Below, one piece after another: positions 5,989 to 6,423 of a DNA stretch of 6,423 nucleotides (position 1 is its first letter; every line of letters starts with the position of its first letter). The DNA lies in the NCBI GenBank assembly GCA_031278795.1, contig JAITJT010000201.1, positions 1-6,423 of the forward strand, given 5' to 3'. The notes beneath the pieces were generated by a model. The model worked only from the letters and a program-made list of their open reading frames with translations. It was not told where the DNA came from and made no database searches. Source of the stretch: Deltaproteobacteria bacterium. Its GTDB lineage: Bacteria; Desulfobacterota; Desulfarculia; Adiutricales; Adiutricaceae. The position numbers were made by a program, and so were the translations under genes.

Positions 5989-6050
5989 TTAATTTAAGTC
6001 TTTCTCCCTTTTGCCACTTCTTCGTTTTTTTAAATTTTTACCCTTTTCGT
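5927..6050 (-). repeat. Degenerate tandem repeat spanning the ureG 3' end and stop codon
   Basis: Three related segments lie in the same orientation: 6029-6049, 5993-6015 and 5951-5973. The last two match at 21 of 23 positions (core AAAAGGGAGAAAGA), 42 bp apart; the first is more diverged and 36 bp away. The CGGCGTT(T)AG segment after each of the two later copies is also repeated (around 5974-5983 and 5931-5938). Two copies are translated as the Lys-rich UreG tail and the third lies beyond the stop codon. Confidence 0.75.
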
Positions 6051-6423
6051 TTTTATCAAGAAGAAAACTCCTTGCTTCCATAAGCCCGGCCTTCACTATG
6101 AAGTCCGCCACCTCTTTGGCTCCCGTTCCGCTCTTGAGGTTAGTGAAGACAAAGGGTTTCTCTCCTCGCATGGACTTAGAATCCCTGGAGAAGACCTCTA
6201 GTGAGGCCCCCACGGCCTGGGCCAGGTCTACCTTGTTTATGACCAAAAGATCCGATTTCGAGATGGCCGGGCCCCCCTTCCTGGGTATCTTGTCTCCGGC
6301 GGCGACGTCTATCACGTAGATAAATAAATCCGCCAGTTCCGGGGAAAACGTGGCCGAGAGGTTGTCTCCCCCGCTTTCAATGAAAATAAGCTCCAAATCC
6401 TTAAACTGTTGCTCCAACCTCTC
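5989..6423 (-). CDS. ureG: Urease accessory GTPase UreG, C-terminal part (5' end outside window)
   Basis: UreG is a SIMIBI-class GTPase that delivers nickel to urease together with UreE, UreF and UreH/UreD. The window holds 144 codons; the start, P-loop and Cys-Pro-His nickel motif lie beyond the right edge. The frame is open to the edge, so the TTG at 6415-6417 is an internal Leu codon and not the start. Strong family motifs are [19 protein letters not shown] (residues 15-33 of the visible part), IPRKGGP (46-52), NKVD (63-66, guanine recognition) and [13 protein letters not shown] (85-97). Typical UreG ends soon after the position of LMEA (114-117); here about 27 further residues, rich in Lys and Arg, follow and are encoded by a tandem repeat. 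The neighbouring amtB-glnK supports a nitrogen-assimilation locus. Confidence 0.95.
   Translation of the reverse strand, partial: ERLEQQFKDLELIFIESGGDNLSATFSPELADLFIYVIDVAAGDKIPRKGGPAISKSDLLVINKVDLAQAVGASLEVFSRDSKSMRGEKPFVFTNLKSGTGAKEVADFIVKAGLMEARSFLLDKNEKGKNLKKRRSGKREKDLN

Noticed and set aside
5971..5990. Plus-strand terminator (GGC/GCC followed by seven T residues)
   Set aside because: The stem is only three base pairs and no plus-strand gene ends here; the T-run is the complement of repeated A-tracts in the ureG tail repeat.

Overview
The window is bacterial chromosomal DNA. It holds four complete protein genes, one 5'-truncated protein gene, one tRNA gene and unusually long AT-rich spacers. 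Coding blocks are moderately to highly GC-rich: bases 5101-5160 inside amtB count 45/60 G+C. The spacers are very AT-rich: bases 241-300 count 10/60. About 1.1 kb at the left end carries no convincing gene. This contrast and the low gene density suggest a free-living or host-associated bacterium with loosely packed, possibly eroding intergenic DNA. The sequence alone does not let me name a phylum.

Layout from left to right: (1) 1-1067 is non-coding and AT-rich, with a degenerate 14-bp tandem repeat (370-465) and an ATGG microsatellite (657-686). (2) 1138-2052 (+) is thioredoxin reductase, trxB, behind an extended -10 promoter. (3) 2122-3096 (-) is a single-domain six-transmembrane voltage-gated cation channel of the NaChBac/BacNav family, convergent with trxB and sharing a small terminator region with it. 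(4) 3111-3592 is non-coding. (5) 3672-3747 (-) is tRNA-Arg(ACG) with encoded CCA and an intrinsic terminator; a strong promoter lies about 130 bp upstream, and a terminator-like hairpin sits between promoter and tRNA. (6) 3906-4123 is non-coding. (7) 5819-4203 (-) is an amtB-glnK operon closed by a large intrinsic terminator. (8) 6423-5989 (-) is the C-terminal part of ureG, the urease accessory GTPase, whose Lys/Arg-rich tail and stop codon lie in a tandem repeat.

The right half is a nitrogen-acquisition block. Urease, matured with UreG, would release ammonia from urea; AmtB takes up ammonium; GlnK (P-II) gates AmtB according to ATP/ADP and 2-oxoglutarate. All three genes are on the same strand, and no U-tract terminator is visible between ureG and amtB. 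The P-II T-loop has Val where the uridylylated Tyr51 of enteric GlnB/GlnK sits, so control by GlnD-type uridylylation is not expected.

The points most worth a second look are the Asp-containing channel filter (TMDSWSS), the tandem repeat through the ureG stop codon, the promoter-hairpin-terminator module ahead of tRNA-Arg, and the 14-bp tandem repeat near the left end. I see no clear evidence of a wholly new multi-gene system.
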